Source: Candidatus Binataceae bacterium
Lineage (GTDB): Bacteria; Desulfobacterota; Binatia; Binatales; Binataceae
Direction: 5' to 3'
Length of the DNA stretch: 64,000 bases
Assembly (NCBI GenBank): GCA_035294265.1
Contig: DATGLK010000010.1
Coordinates: 62,001 to 126,000, forward strand
Positions 33,679 through 42,279 of this stretch are shown piece by piece (position 1 is the first letter of the stretch; every line of letters begins with the position of its first letter). A model generated the notes under the pieces. It saw nothing but the letters and a program-made list of their open reading frames with translations. It did no database searches and was not told the origin of the DNA. The translations under genes and the position numbers were made by a program.

Positions 33679-34464
33679 TTACTCAAGCCGCAGCCCACGC
33701 AGGAAATCTGCACGCTTGCCGGCTGCCGCCATCATGAAGTTGAGATCGGCCCCGGCCAGCACCAGCCGCACGCCCATGCCGACGAACTTGTTCAGTAACT
33801 CGTCGGAATTGATTCCGCCCAGTCCGGCCCATTTGTGATGGCGCTTGCAGGCCGCGGTTACGCGCTCATAGGCCTGAGCGATTTTGGCATGCGCATGTTC
33901 GCCCGGGATGCCCAGCTCCATGCACAGATCGTTGGTTCCAATGAGCAAGGCGTCCAGTCCGGGCACGGCAGCGATCGCCTCGGCCTGCTCGATCGCCGCC
34001 GGTGTCTCCAGCATCGCCACCAGCAGGGCGGCGTCGTTGATTTCCTTGGTAACCTGGCGCACGCCAATCGCCTTGAAATCGAAGTGCGCGCCCACCGGTC
34101 CGATTCCCAGGTGTCCCAGGGGCGGATAGCGCAACGCGTCGACGATCGCCGCCGCCTCCTGAGGGGTATCGACGTGGGGCATCACGATCCCCAGCGCACC
34201 GCCTAAGAGCGCGCGCATTGCCAGTGACAGATCGCCCGCCGGCACCCGCACCAACGGCGCGATGCCGGCATCCAGGGCGGCGATCGAGATCTGCGCGGTG
34301 GTCTCGATCGATAGCGTGCCGTGTTCCAGATCCAGAAAAATCCAGTCAAAGCCGGCGCTCTTCATCACCTTGGCGATCGCCACCGAGCTGACCAGTCGGA
34401 TTCCCACCCCCAACGCCAGCTCGTTGTTCTTCAGTCGCTCCTTGGCGGGATTGATAAGCGCCAT
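33679..34464 (-). CDS. HpcH/HpaI-family aldolase
   Basis: Class II pyruvate-type aldolase of 261 residues. Seen: LGVGIRLVSSVAIAKVMKSAGFDWIFLDLEHGTLSIE with the catalytic/ligand segment DLEHG, APLVRVPAGD, GIVMPHVDTPQEAAAIVDALRYPPLGHLGIGP (normally R-G), VAMLETPAAIEQAEAI with Glu metal ligand, and LLIGTNDLCMELGI with the Asp ligand. Such enzymes cleave 4-hydroxy-2-oxo acids to pyruvate plus an aldehyde. A GGAGCAACC ribosome site precedes the ATG. Its neighbours (class II aldolase, thiolase-like pair, dehydrogenase) suggest sugar-acid or aromatic-derived catabolism; substrate unknown. Confidence 0.88.
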   Translation of the reverse strand: MALINPAKERLKNNELALGVGIRLVSSVAIAKVMKSAGFDWIFLDLEHGTLSIETTAQISIAALDAGIAPLVRVPAGDLSLAMRALLGGALGIVMPHVDTPQEAAAIVDALRYPPLGHLGIGPVGAHFDFKAIGVRQVTKEINDAALLVAMLETPAAIEQAEAIAAVPGLDALLIGTNDLCMELGIPGEHAHAKIAQAYERVTAACKRHHKWAGLGGINSDELLNKFVGMGVRLVLAGADLNFMMAAAGKRADFLRGLRLE

Positions 34465-34527
34465 GGTTGCTCCTTACGCGAAAGTTAAAAAGTTAAATTG
34501 TCGATGGTTGTCTGATGGGCGCGACCT

Positions 34528-35310
34528 TCAGGCCGGATGGCGCACTTTGCGTCCTTCCAGAGCGTCCAGCTTGCGATTGTAATAATTCCAGATATGGGCC
34601 ATACCCTCCAGCCGTGCATCCTTGGTGGCGCCGACATTGGCGCGGCGGATACTACTATCTTCCTCATTCATCCATTCGCTGTCGTGGCCGGTCTTAATCA
34701 CCTTCCAATGGATTTCGCAGGCTTGGCGCAGCATGATTCCGTTGATCGCCAATTCGGGCGCCGTGCGCCCGACGAAGGCGCAGCCATGATTGCGCATCAG
34801 CACCGCCTGATGCTCTCCCAGGCAGGCGGCCAGCTCCTGCCCCAGGGCAGCCGAGCGAATGAGCTGCGCGGTGCGGGTAAAGCGCGGTGGCGGAGCCGCG
34901 AAATGCAGCGCGATCGCGGTATAGGGCCGCAGCTCTTCCTTCAGGCAGGACATCAGCGCGACGTACTGGGCGTGGGTGTGGCCGACATAATTGATATCGG
35001 GGCGTGCACGCAGAATTTCGCCATGGATGGGCCATTCGGAATGGCGCGGTCCCTTGCCGCCAATCGCATTACCCTCGAAATTCACCAGGGTGAAATCGTC
35101 ATCGAGGACCTCCGCCAGCCCCAGCGTATGCCGTTTAAGCCAAAATCCTCGTCCCAACGGGTCGCGCATCGAGACGTGCCCCATTGTGATGTCCTCATGC
35201 CCTTCCATCGCTAGGATGCGAGCCACCCGTGCCAATTCGGCCAGGTTGCGCTTAATCTCGGCTTCCTGAGCGCGTTTGCCAACCGCCTTGCTTGCCGCCT
35301 TGCGCTTCAT
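34528..35310 (-). CDS. Class II aldolase/adducin-family protein
   Basis: Zinc-dependent fuculose-1-phosphate-aldolase fold, 260 residues. Metal ligands: VGHTHAQYVALMS (His-x-His), and LMRNHGCAFVGRTAPELA with the third His in NHG. N-terminal acidic and basic segment AKRNLAELARVARILAMEGHEDITMGHVSMRD is typical of the family. The substrate could be a hydroxy-2-oxo acid phosphate or an unphosphorylated acid; adducin-type decarboxylases share this fold. AGGAGATC lies before the ATG. The preceding gene on this strand is a MetE-like protein and the following one the HpaI aldolase; short gaps suggest one operon. Confidence 0.87.
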   Translation of the reverse strand: MKRKAASKAVGKRAQEAEIKRNLAELARVARILAMEGHEDITMGHVSMRDPLGRGFWLKRHTLGLAEVLDDDFTLVNFEGNAIGGKGPRHSEWPIHGEILRARPDINYVGHTHAQYVALMSCLKEELRPYTAIALHFAAPPPRFTRTAQLIRSAALGQELAACLGEHQAVLMRNHGCAFVGRTAPELAINGIMLRQACEIHWKVIKTGHDSEWMNEEDSSIRRANVGATKDARLEGMAHIWNYYNRKLDALEGRKVRHPA

Positions 35311-35524
35311 TCCTTGGATCTCCTATCCGTGCTACGCCAGCGTCGCTTCCTAAAAAGCGGCTCGATAATCCCGCGCAGACTTTTGGCAAACTAGGACTAA
35401 GCGAGAGCGCGGTCAAACCCAAGTTTGAGCGGTCGGCGGCCGCGTAAAAACCTAAGCGACGTAGCGAACGCCTTAGTCGTTTCTGTAGCCGGCGCTCGTA
35501 ACTATTTTCATACTGCTCGCGCGG

Positions 35525-36673
35525 TCAGCCCCAAACCAAGCGGGCGGTTTCCACCACTCGCTCCAGCTTACGCTTCTGATCCTCTTCGCTCAGCAGGTTG
35601 CCGGCCACATCCGAAGCAAAACCGCACTGCGGGCTTAGCGCCAATTGCTCGAGCGGCAGATAGCGGCTGGCCTCATCGATACGCCCTCGCAGCGCGTCGA
35701 CCGATTCCAGCGTCGCGACCTTGGTACTAACCAGCCCCAGGACGACGATTTTTCCGCGCGGCACGAAGCGCAACGGGGCGAAGCTGCCGGCCCGCGGCGT
35801 GTCGTACTCCAGCAAAAACCGATCGTGTTTAAGTTCATTGAACAGCCGCTCGGCGATCGCGTCGTAACTGCCTTCGCGATGCCACATGCTGCGCTGATTG
35901 CCGCGGCACAGATGGATACCGAAGGTAGTGGTGGGAAAATCGGCGATAAGCGCGTTGTCCGCCTCGAGCGAGCGCGCGAAATTCACCATCGGATCTTCAC
36001 CCCGCGCGCGCATCGCAGCCATCGAGGGTTCGTCCACATAGGCCGTATAACCGGGCGCGTCGATATGGATATAGGGGCAGCCGGCGGCGATCACATCGCC
36101 GATCATCGCGCGCTCGATTCGTATCACATCGGCGAGGAATTCCTCGACGGTGGGATAAACGGCGGTGGAATTGGCCCAATCGAAACGTTGGCTTATGCGG
36201 TCGGGACCGATGAGCGACACCGTGACTGGGCGTCGCGCGTGGGCCGCGGCGAAGCGGTACTCCTGCAGGATCAGGTTGTGGCGAAGAGTAAGGCGGCTCA
36301 AGGTGCGCTGGCGCTGCACCACCGCGGTGCCCTTGGCGGGTTCGTGCTGCAAGGGCAGCTCGAAGCGCGACAGCGGCTTGGCTCCCGCCATTCGCGCCTC
36401 GTGGAACTTCAGCGTGGCTGGTGCCGCGTCGTAGCCCTCCACCGCAGCGCCGAAACTGTCTTGAAAATTGAGCCGACGAAGTTCGCCGTCGCTGACTACA
36501 TCCAGACCCGCCGCCTCCTGCATGGCGAGCGCGGCGATGATCGCAGCATCTTCGCTCTGGGCCAGTTCGCCAGCGCCAATGCGCCCGTCGTCAAAGGCCT
36601 GCCGAGCGGCCTTAAGCGACTGGGGCCGCAGCAGGCTGCCAATAATGTCGGTGCGAGGACAAAACTCTTTCAT
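35525..36673 (-). CDS. MetE C-terminal domain-like methyltransferase
   Basis: Cobalamin-independent methionine synthase II-type protein of 382 residues, about half the length of MetE, corresponding to the catalytic barrel. Zinc ligands of the family appear in order: IHLCRGNQRSMWH (His-x-Cys) and SPQCGFASDVAG (Cys). Further conserved parts: RTDIIGSLLRPQ, VVSDGELRRLNFQDSF, SLIGPDRISQRFDW and PGYTAYVDEP. Stand-alone versions transfer methyl groups from methylated donors to thiols and often sit in catabolic gene groups rather than methionine synthesis. No methionine riboswitch is seen upstream. Substrate unknown. Confidence 0.85.
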   Translation of the reverse strand: MKEFCPRTDIIGSLLRPQSLKAARQAFDDGRIGAGELAQSEDAAIIAALAMQEAAGLDVVSDGELRRLNFQDSFGAAVEGYDAAPATLKFHEARMAGAKPLSRFELPLQHEPAKGTAVVQRQRTLSRLTLRHNLILQEYRFAAAHARRPVTVSLIGPDRISQRFDWANSTAVYPTVEEFLADVIRIERAMIGDVIAAGCPYIHIDAPGYTAYVDEPSMAAMRARGEDPMVNFARSLEADNALIADFPTTTFGIHLCRGNQRSMWHREGSYDAIAERLFNELKHDRFLLEYDTPRAGSFAPLRFVPRGKIVVLGLVSTKVATLESVDALRGRIDEASRYLPLEQLALSPQCGFASDVAGNLLSEEDQKRKLERVVETARLVWG

Positions 36674-36841
36674 CGAAGCTGACCCCCGCGCGAATCTCGC
36701 GCAGGAGCCAAGCTATTCGATATATCGCGAGTCCATCAAGCGGGAGCAGGTGCTCAGCCCGGTGACTTGGCTGCGCCATTGTTGCGACTTTGCAGCTTGG
36801 GGGCGCGGTGTGAGCGGCGGCGGTTGCGTGCCCTCGGCCGC

Positions 36842-37077
36842 CTAGCGCAAGTCGAATCCCCATCCGCCCGGCGCCGGCGCGGCAAGCTCGAAGCCCTCGC
36901 AGCGCTGCTCCGGGCTTTCGGAATGGTCCTCGGCCCCGGGGCGGGCTCGGCCCATCCCAGGCTGAAGTAGCGCAGCGCGGCCGCCAGATCGCCGTTGGAA
37001 CCGCCAAACTGCTCCCGCAGCACTTTGGCAAATTGCGCGTTGGGTCGATTATACCCGCACCGAGAACACATAGACAT
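36842..37077 (-). pseudogene. Fragment resembling the N-terminus of a CotJC/manganese-catalase protein
   Basis: A frame from ATG 37077 gives MSMCSRCGYNRPNAQFAKVL then REQFGGSNGDLAAALRYFSLGW, which strongly recalls the first helix of CotJC-like manganese catalases (PNAxLAKxLxEQxGGPxGELAAALRYL). The expected metal-ligand helices never follow in any minus-strand frame. In the same frame the rest is Arg/Ala/Pro noise; after a one-base shift near 36915 a sensible acidic tail (EDHSESPEQRCEGFELAAPA) runs to a stop at 36842. Either a decayed truncated gene or a short protein with an indel. No ribosome site. This segment may therefore be only a remnant. Confidence 0.35.
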
Positions 37078-37156
37078 GCGCACGCGCTGCGCGAGCTTGA
37101 GGCACCGGGCATCGGGCCGAAAAAGCGGCGGCGTGCTCGCAAGCGCGCCGAGCTGC

Positions 37157-38023
37157 TCAGCGGTCGCCAGCCAGCGCTTGCAGCACAGCGGCCAGGGCCT
37201 GGGTGCCGTCACGATCGTGTCCCTGGGCCGCGGCCGCCTCGAACAGGGCCGTGACCAGGGCGGTCGCGGGGAGCGGCGCATGGCGCTGGCGTGCGGCTTC
37301 GCCCACCAGGCGCAGATCTTTGCGCAGGAGCTGGATAAAGAACCCTGGCCGATAGTCTCGCGCGATGATCTTGGGGCCCAGGTTGTTGAGCTGCCACGAG
37401 GCGGCGGCGCCAGCGCCGATCGCCTCCAGTACGCGCGCCGGCTCCAAGCCGCCACGCTGCGCCATCAAAAGCGCCTCTACCGTCGCCTGCAGATTGACCG
37501 CCACCGCGATTTGATTGACCAGTTTAGTCATCTGTCCGCTGCCCGCGGCTCCCATATAGGTCACCCTGCTCCCCAGCGGCTCGAACAGCGGTTTGGCCCG
37601 GTTGAAGGCTTCCTCCTTGCCGCCCACCATGATGGTTAGGCTGCCCTCGATCGCGCCGGTTTCGCCGCCCGAGACGGGAGCGTCGAGAAAGTCAACCCCG
37701 TGTTGGCTCAAGGTCTGCGCCATCTGCTCAGCCGCTGCCGGCGCCACCGTGCTCATGTCGATCATCAAAGCCCCGCGGGCAAGCGCCGGGGTGGCGGCGG
37801 CAATGACCTGCTCGACATCGGGCGTATCGGGCACCATCGAGAACGTGACCTCGGCGCCGCGCACAGCTTCAGGTACGTTGCCCGCGACCACGGCACCCTG
37901 GGCGGCCAAGGCGCGAGCCTTCTCGGCAGTACGATTGAAGACGCGCACTCGATGGCCGGCACGCAGTAAGCGACGCGCCATCGGCGCGCCCATGATTCCA
38001 GTTCCAATCCAGGCTATTTCCAT
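37157..38023 (-). CDS. NAD(P)-dependent beta-hydroxyacid dehydrogenase (HIBADH/tartronate semialdehyde reductase family)
   Basis: Oxidoreductase of 288 residues with the Rossmann signature IAWIGTGIMGAPMARRLLRAGHRVRVFNRT, the substrate-binding ISGG-type loop DAPVSGGETGAIEGSLTIMVGG, and the catalytic Lys in GSGQMTKLVNQIAVAVNL. The family reduces tartronate semialdehyde or oxidises 3-hydroxyisobutyrate, succinic semialdehyde and similar compounds. In this catabolic block it is a natural partner of the aldolases. GAGGG before ATG 38023 supports the start. The preceding gene on this strand is the sorbosone dehydrogenase, 18 nt away. Confidence 0.9.
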   Translation of the reverse strand: MEIAWIGTGIMGAPMARRLLRAGHRVRVFNRTAEKARALAAQGAVVAGNVPEAVRGAEVTFSMVPDTPDVEQVIAAATPALARGALMIDMSTVAPAAAEQMAQTLSQHGVDFLDAPVSGGETGAIEGSLTIMVGGKEEAFNRAKPLFEPLGSRVTYMGAAGSGQMTKLVNQIAVAVNLQATVEALLMAQRGGLEPARVLEAIGAGAAASWQLNNLGPKIIARDYRPGFFIQLLRKDLRLVGEAARQRHAPLPATALVTALFEAAAAQGHDRDGTQALAAVLQALAGDR

Positions 38024-38041
38024 TTCTGCCCTCGCGAAGAA

Positions 38042-39355
38042 TCACTCGCTGGCGCTTCCCTGATAGCTGATACGCCAGATCGAGTTGGAACCATCGTCGC
38101 TGACCAATAGGGCGCCGTCGGCGGCCACGGTAACTCCCACCGGGCGGCCCCAGACCTGTCCTCCGGGCGCCACAAAACCGGTCATGAAATCGAGGTATTC
38201 GCCGCTGGGACGGCCGCCGCTAAGCGGCACGAAGATGACTTTGTAGCCGGTGCGCTTGGAACGATTCCACGAGCCGTGCTCGGCGGCGAAGATACCACCG
38301 CGATAGGCCGCGGGAAATTGCCGCGCGCGATAGAAGGCCAAGCCCAGCGAGGCCGAATGGGGCTGAATCAGCACCAGCGGCACAATTACGCGGGAGGCCA
38401 GCTCGGGATGCTGCCCGACGTGGTTGGGATCCTGGTGAGGGCCGATATAGAACCAGGGCCAGCCGTAGAAACCTCCAGCATGCACCGGCGTGATGTAATC
38501 GGGCGGCAGGTCATCGCCCATCCCGTCGCGCTCGTTGGTCGAGCACCATAGCGCGCCGGTAAGCGGCGCGATCGCCAATCCGACGGCGTTGCGGATACCG
38601 CTGGCATAGATGCGCTTGCCGCTGCCGTCAGGATTGAAGATCAGAATATCGGCGCGCTCGCTTTCGTTCTCACCCGGATTGATATCGTCGTTGGAACCTG
38701 AACCCACCGACACGAACAGATGGCTTCCATCGGCGCTGACTACGACGTCACGGGTCCAATGAACGCCGCCCGCCGGCAGCGAGGCCAACTTGCGCATGGG
38801 AGCCGAAGCCCGCAGATCGCCGTTGCGATAGGGAAAGCGGACCAAAGCATCGTTGTCGCCGACATAGAGATATCGTGGATGGGGCCCGGGAGGATAGAAC
38901 GCCATGCCGAAGGGTAGTCGCAGGCCGGACGCGAACACCTGGTTGATTGCCGGACGGGTGGCGCCGGAGGCTGCCCGCATCACTCGAATCAGTCCGGCGC
39001 GGCTTTCGGCCACAAAAATATCACCGTTAGGCGCGGTATGAATCTGACGCGGATTATCGAGGCCGCCGGCGAACCTATCGACCTTGAAGCCTGGCGGCAG
39101 GCGCAGCGGCGAATTGGGCGGCCGATCGACGATGCGAGCAACGTTGAACGCGCTGGCAGTCTGGCCCGGCGCTGGTAGCGCGTTCACGGTGATTCGTCGC
39201 GCAACCAGGGGCGCATCCTGGCGCCAATCGCCGAAGGCTTGCGCGCCGGTCAGGACGTTCTGGGCGCGCGCACCAGCAGGCGCAACTTCCACCATCGCGG
39301 CGCAAGCGATTGACACGAGTATCAACACCCGTTCGGGGCAAAGGAATCGGGCCAC
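38042..39355 (-). CDS. Exported sorbosone/glucose dehydrogenase-like beta-propeller (PQQ-type)
   Basis: Periplasmic PQQ-type sugar dehydrogenase of 437 residues (GSDH/sorbosone family). A Sec-type signal peptide (residues about 8-30, CAAMVEVAPAGARAQ) leads to the propeller: LPPGFKVDRFAGGLDNPRQI, NGDIFVAESRAGLIRVM, LYVGDNDALVRFPY, LFVSVGSGSNDD, YASGIRNAVGLAIAPLTGALWCSTNERDGMGDDLPPDY and FYGWPWFYIGP. GTG 39355 follows GGGGGAAAAA. PQQ-synthesis genes are not in the window, and the family also uses other substrates, so the physiological reaction (aldose or sorbosone oxidation) is inferred. Confidence 0.83.
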   Translation of the reverse strand: MARFLCPERVLILVSIACAAMVEVAPAGARAQNVLTGAQAFGDWRQDAPLVARRITVNALPAPGQTASAFNVARIVDRPPNSPLRLPPGFKVDRFAGGLDNPRQIHTAPNGDIFVAESRAGLIRVMRAASGATRPAINQVFASGLRLPFGMAFYPPGPHPRYLYVGDNDALVRFPYRNGDLRASAPMRKLASLPAGGVHWTRDVVVSADGSHLFVSVGSGSNDDINPGENESERADILIFNPDGSGKRIYASGIRNAVGLAIAPLTGALWCSTNERDGMGDDLPPDYITPVHAGGFYGWPWFYIGPHQDPNHVGQHPELASRVIVPLVLIQPHSASLGLAFYRARQFPAAYRGGIFAAEHGSWNRSKRTGYKVIFVPLSGGRPSGEYLDFMTGFVAPGGQVWGRPVGVTVAADGALLVSDDGSNSIWRISYQGSASE

Positions 39356-39577
39356 GGTCTTTTTCCCCCATTGAGCCTAGCTCCCAGTCTGCCGCCGCGC
39401 GACCGCTCTTACCAGTGTTGCGGGCTGCTTGCGTGTCTGGCACTGGGCAAGGTGAGATCCGCACTAGCGGCGAGCAAAAGTAAGGGAAGACGTCAAACTC
39501 AGCGTGACTCGCTTTGGCGGTAAGGAGCGCCAAAACGAGCCACGCCGGTTGCCGCGACCGCGAAACGCTCAGCCCGC

Positions 39578-40867
39578 TCAGAACAGGAAGCCGGTTTCGA
39601 TCAGTCCGCGCAGTTGCGACGGGCTACGGCCATCGGCGGCAAAGGCGTCACCGCTGGCCCAGCTTATCGCATGCACGTAGGAAGCCTCGCCGCGCACGAA
39701 GAACTTGCTGTACTGAAAGGTCGGGGTGAACGTCAGCGACCAGGCCGAGCTGCCCGGGCCGTAGAGCAGGTTGGCGGCGCCGTTGGCCCCACTCCCCGTG
39801 CTGCCAATATATTCGGCCCGGCCGGCAAGGAAGAAGTCATCCGTCAGAGCATAGCTGGCCATGATCGCTCCGCCCAAGGTAGAGGTCGATTGGCCGACCC
39901 CGATTTCCTGGTTGTGCGGCACGTAAGTCCATTGAAAATACGGCTGAACGATCCAGGGAGAGTTGAGGTAGGTGTAAATTAGGTCCAAGATCTCGCTGTT
40001 GTTGAGGGTGGCCGGGGTAGCGAAATTAGAAACTCTTGAAAAGCCCAGGTTACCACCTCCCACCATTGAAATCGTGTTGGCAGAGTTGATGGCGTAGGCC
40101 AGCGAGCCCGTCATCCAGGTGTAGCTGTTAGAATAAAAGCCGTTGTTCCAACTAAGCGCCGCGGTAATCGGCCCTTGCGCATAGTTGAGCTGCACTCCGC
40201 GATTGATGGCGTTTTCCTGGTTCCACAATAGGCCGCGCTCGATGTCTATGTTCTCGAAGGTGAAAGTATATTCTGCGCCGATCAGGGTGGGCAGATTTCC
40301 CGCCATCAGCGAGAAGCTAGAGGTCGGCGCCCACTTCACATACGCCACGGGAAGGGGCCCATAGAGATCGTTGACCGCTTTGCCAGCGGTGACGGTGGCT
40401 GCACCCAGCGCGGGAATGTCGTAGGCCCCGCCCTGAAGATAGAACTGGAACTGGCCGTCGGCTTTTTGCACTACGATTTGCGCATTGCTGACGTCGACAC
40501 GGGCGGTGCGATCGCCGTTTACCGGATGAGTTTGCACCATCCCCAGGCCGCTGAGCACGCCATTGATATCCAGATCGGTCCACTGGTTGATGATCGGAAT
40601 CTGAGAAATAATTGGAACCTTGCCCAGATTGAGTTGGGTAGGCGAGGCCCACTGCAACGGTCCGGTCACGGCGGTTGTTGTGAGTGGCGGCACCGGGGTG
40701 GGGGCCGCAGCCGGCGAAGGTTTGGCCGCGACTGGCGCTTCGGCGGACGCGCCGGCAGTGCTGGACTGCGCCGATGCAGTTGAATACGCCAGGGTTAAGG
40801 CCAGCAACATCGCCGCCGTCACGGTTGTCACTGTGCTAATGTAGTCGGTGAACGTGCGTTTCGTCAT
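39578..40867 (-). CDS. Outer-membrane beta-barrel porin (OmpL/BBP2-like)
   Basis: Protein of 429 residues with a Sec signal (TAAMLLALTLAYSTASAQS), then a Pro/Ala-rich low-complexity linker, then a long region of alternating aromatic/polar strands (for example FQFYLQGGAYDIPA, YVKWAPTSSFSLMAGNLPTLIGAEYTFTF, SNSYTWMTGSLAYAIN) ending in aromatic LIETGFLF, the C-terminal signature of outer-membrane barrels. This fits the OmpL-like putative barrel porin-2 group. AGGAGGCGGA before ATG 40867 fixes the start. Probably a general or substrate-specific diffusion channel; no partner transporter is adjacent. Confidence 0.85.
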   Translation of the reverse strand: MTKRTFTDYISTVTTVTAAMLLALTLAYSTASAQSSTAGASAEAPVAAKPSPAAAPTPVPPLTTTAVTGPLQWASPTQLNLGKVPIISQIPIINQWTDLDINGVLSGLGMVQTHPVNGDRTARVDVSNAQIVVQKADGQFQFYLQGGAYDIPALGAATVTAGKAVNDLYGPLPVAYVKWAPTSSFSLMAGNLPTLIGAEYTFTFENIDIERGLLWNQENAINRGVQLNYAQGPITAALSWNNGFYSNSYTWMTGSLAYAINSANTISMVGGGNLGFSRVSNFATPATLNNSEILDLIYTYLNSPWIVQPYFQWTYVPHNQEIGVGQSTSTLGGAIMASYALTDDFFLAGRAEYIGSTGSGANGAANLLYGPGSSAWSLTFTPTFQYSKFFVRGEASYVHAISWASGDAFAADGRSPSQLRGLIETGFLF

Positions 40868-41198
40868 TCCGCCTCCTATGCTTACCAAGCCTAGGCCGAA
40901 CTCCGAGGCGTGATGACCCGATTGCCCAGGAGCGGTATGCCATGCGCATGTACCCAAAAACCGTGCCATGGTGCGCAACAAAGACGCGCCACGAATATGT
41001 GTCAAAATCGCCTTGCCGCCACTGCGTTGACCCTGTCCGACGCTTGGACAAACAGCAGATGCCTGCTCTTTGGGCGGCCGTATTTCATATTGCACGACAC
41101 TGTGCTTCAGGCTGCAATTGACTATCGCCGTGCTCTGCTCCGACTCGCCCACACCGCTTCACACCCAGCCGCCAGACCGCCGAGGAGGTTGAAAACCC
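40868..41198 (+). other. Divergent intergenic region between porin and FxLYD-like gene
   Basis: 331 bases that must hold the promoters of the porin (minus) and of the FxLYD-like protein (plus). I recognise neither a riboswitch nor an operator. Several A/T-rich hexamers occur (for example TATTTCATATTG at about 41089-41100) but no -35/-10 pair convincing enough to call. Confidence 0.35.
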
Positions 41199-41582
41199 AT
41201 GTCCAATGCCACCGCCAAGCCTGCTTCACGACGCATCAACACGCTTCTGCTAGTGGTGCTCGGCGCAGCCTTTATCGGCTTTGTTTTTTATTCCTTGTTC
41301 AGAATCGAGCCCCTGCAAATTACTTCCGCGCATCTGGAGCGGCGGGGCAGTGAAGTTTTGATTGCTGGCGACCTCTACAATCGCGGTCCCGACCTACGCC
41401 AGGCAGACCTCAGCGTGAGTCTGTTCGACGCCCAGGGGCGGCTGCTGGTCAAGCGTGAAGTCGAGCTCGGTCCGCTGCGCCACCAGTCTCGGCGCTCCTT
41501 CGTCAGCCCTGCGATGAGCGCGCCCCAAGCCGCCAGCTTTACCCTCGCCGTCGATCGGGGGACCAACATGTATGGGAATTGA
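41199..41582 (+). CDS. Membrane-anchored FxLYD-like domain protein
   Basis: Protein of 127 residues with a single N-terminal membrane segment (TLLLVVLGAAFIGFVFYSLF, about 15-34) and an extracytoplasmic beta-sandwich. The core ITSAHLERRGSEVLIAGDLYNRGPDLRQADLSVSLFDAQGRLLVK reads like FxLYD domains, which carry 'G.v.N.....v.v.v..yDa.G.vl'. GAGGAGG upstream supports the ATG. Function unknown; FxLYD domains mediate protein or glycan contacts in envelopes. The next gene is an XRE regulator after 180 nt. Confidence 0.55.
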   Translation: MSNATAKPASRRINTLLLVVLGAAFIGFVFYSLFRIEPLQITSAHLERRGSEVLIAGDLYNRGPDLRQADLSVSLFDAQGRLLVKREVELGPLRHQSRRSFVSPAMSAPQAASFTLAVDRGTNMYGN

Positions 41583-41765
41583 GCAAGTGGAATATTAGTG
41601 GAAGGTTATGCGATCTCTGGTGATCTAGGGTTGCATTAGCGTGTATTTTCGGATATTTAGGTTGGTTCGCAATGCTAGGGGGCCTTTCCCGGGATTTCAG
41701 CCGACCCCTTTCGTCGCTAATCCCAGCAAGCGCCGACAACATCTGCAATCTTCAAAGGGGGCCGC

Positions 41766-42188
41766 ATGAAGGCAAAAACCCGCAGCTTTGGTCAGGTGAT
41801 AAGGGAGCGGCGGCGGCAGTTGGACCTGACCCAGGAAGAGGTCGCCGCTCGCGTTGCGACCTCAACCCCGTATATCGGGCATCTGGAATCCAACAAACGC
41901 CATCCTTCTGTACGCGTTGTGGCCAAGCTGGCCGACGTGCTGGGACTGGATCGTGGTACGCTGTTTTTTTTAGCCAATCCCGGCGCTAAAAGCCTACTCA
42001 CTGGTAGTGATGAGAAGGGCATGTCGGCTTGGGAGCAGTTTCGCAGAGACGACAAAATGCGCCGGGCCCTCAACGTCAGCGCTGAAGAGATGCAGGTACT
42101 GGCCGCTGTCAGCTATATGGGTGAAGCGCGTAGCCCGCGCGATTTTGTCTATATTCTGAACTGCATCCGCCACGCCCTGGGTCGTTGA
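41766..42188 (+). CDS. XRE-family transcriptional regulator
   Basis: Helix-turn-helix protein of 140 residues. The XRE HTH occupies about residues 8-66: FGQVIRERRRQLDLTQEEVAARVATSTPYIGHLESNKRHPSVRVVAKLADVLGLDRGTLFFLAN, in which TQEEVAARVATSTPYIGHLE spans helices two and three. The C-terminal half (SAWEQFRRDDKMRRALNVSAEEMQVLAAVSYMG) is family-unknown. A putative ribosome site AAAGGGGG precedes ATG 41766. The flanking region 41583-41765 is less GC-rich than the genome average and may hold its operator. Targets unknown. Confidence 0.88.
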   Translation: MKAKTRSFGQVIRERRRQLDLTQEEVAARVATSTPYIGHLESNKRHPSVRVVAKLADVLGLDRGTLFFLANPGAKSLLTGSDEKGMSAWEQFRRDDKMRRALNVSAEEMQVLAAVSYMGEARSPRDFVYILNCIRHALGR

Positions 42189-42279
42189 CGGGCGGCCATC
42201 ACATCAGCTCTCAACCGCCCACCTTGGCTGGACTGAAGGCGCACGGGGTCAGATTTTTAAGTTAGCTCCGGGCAGCGGT

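Noticed and set aside
39508-39539. Hairpin after the porin gene
   Set aside because: A 12-bp stem with one mismatch but no T-run on the minus strand; too weak to call a terminator.
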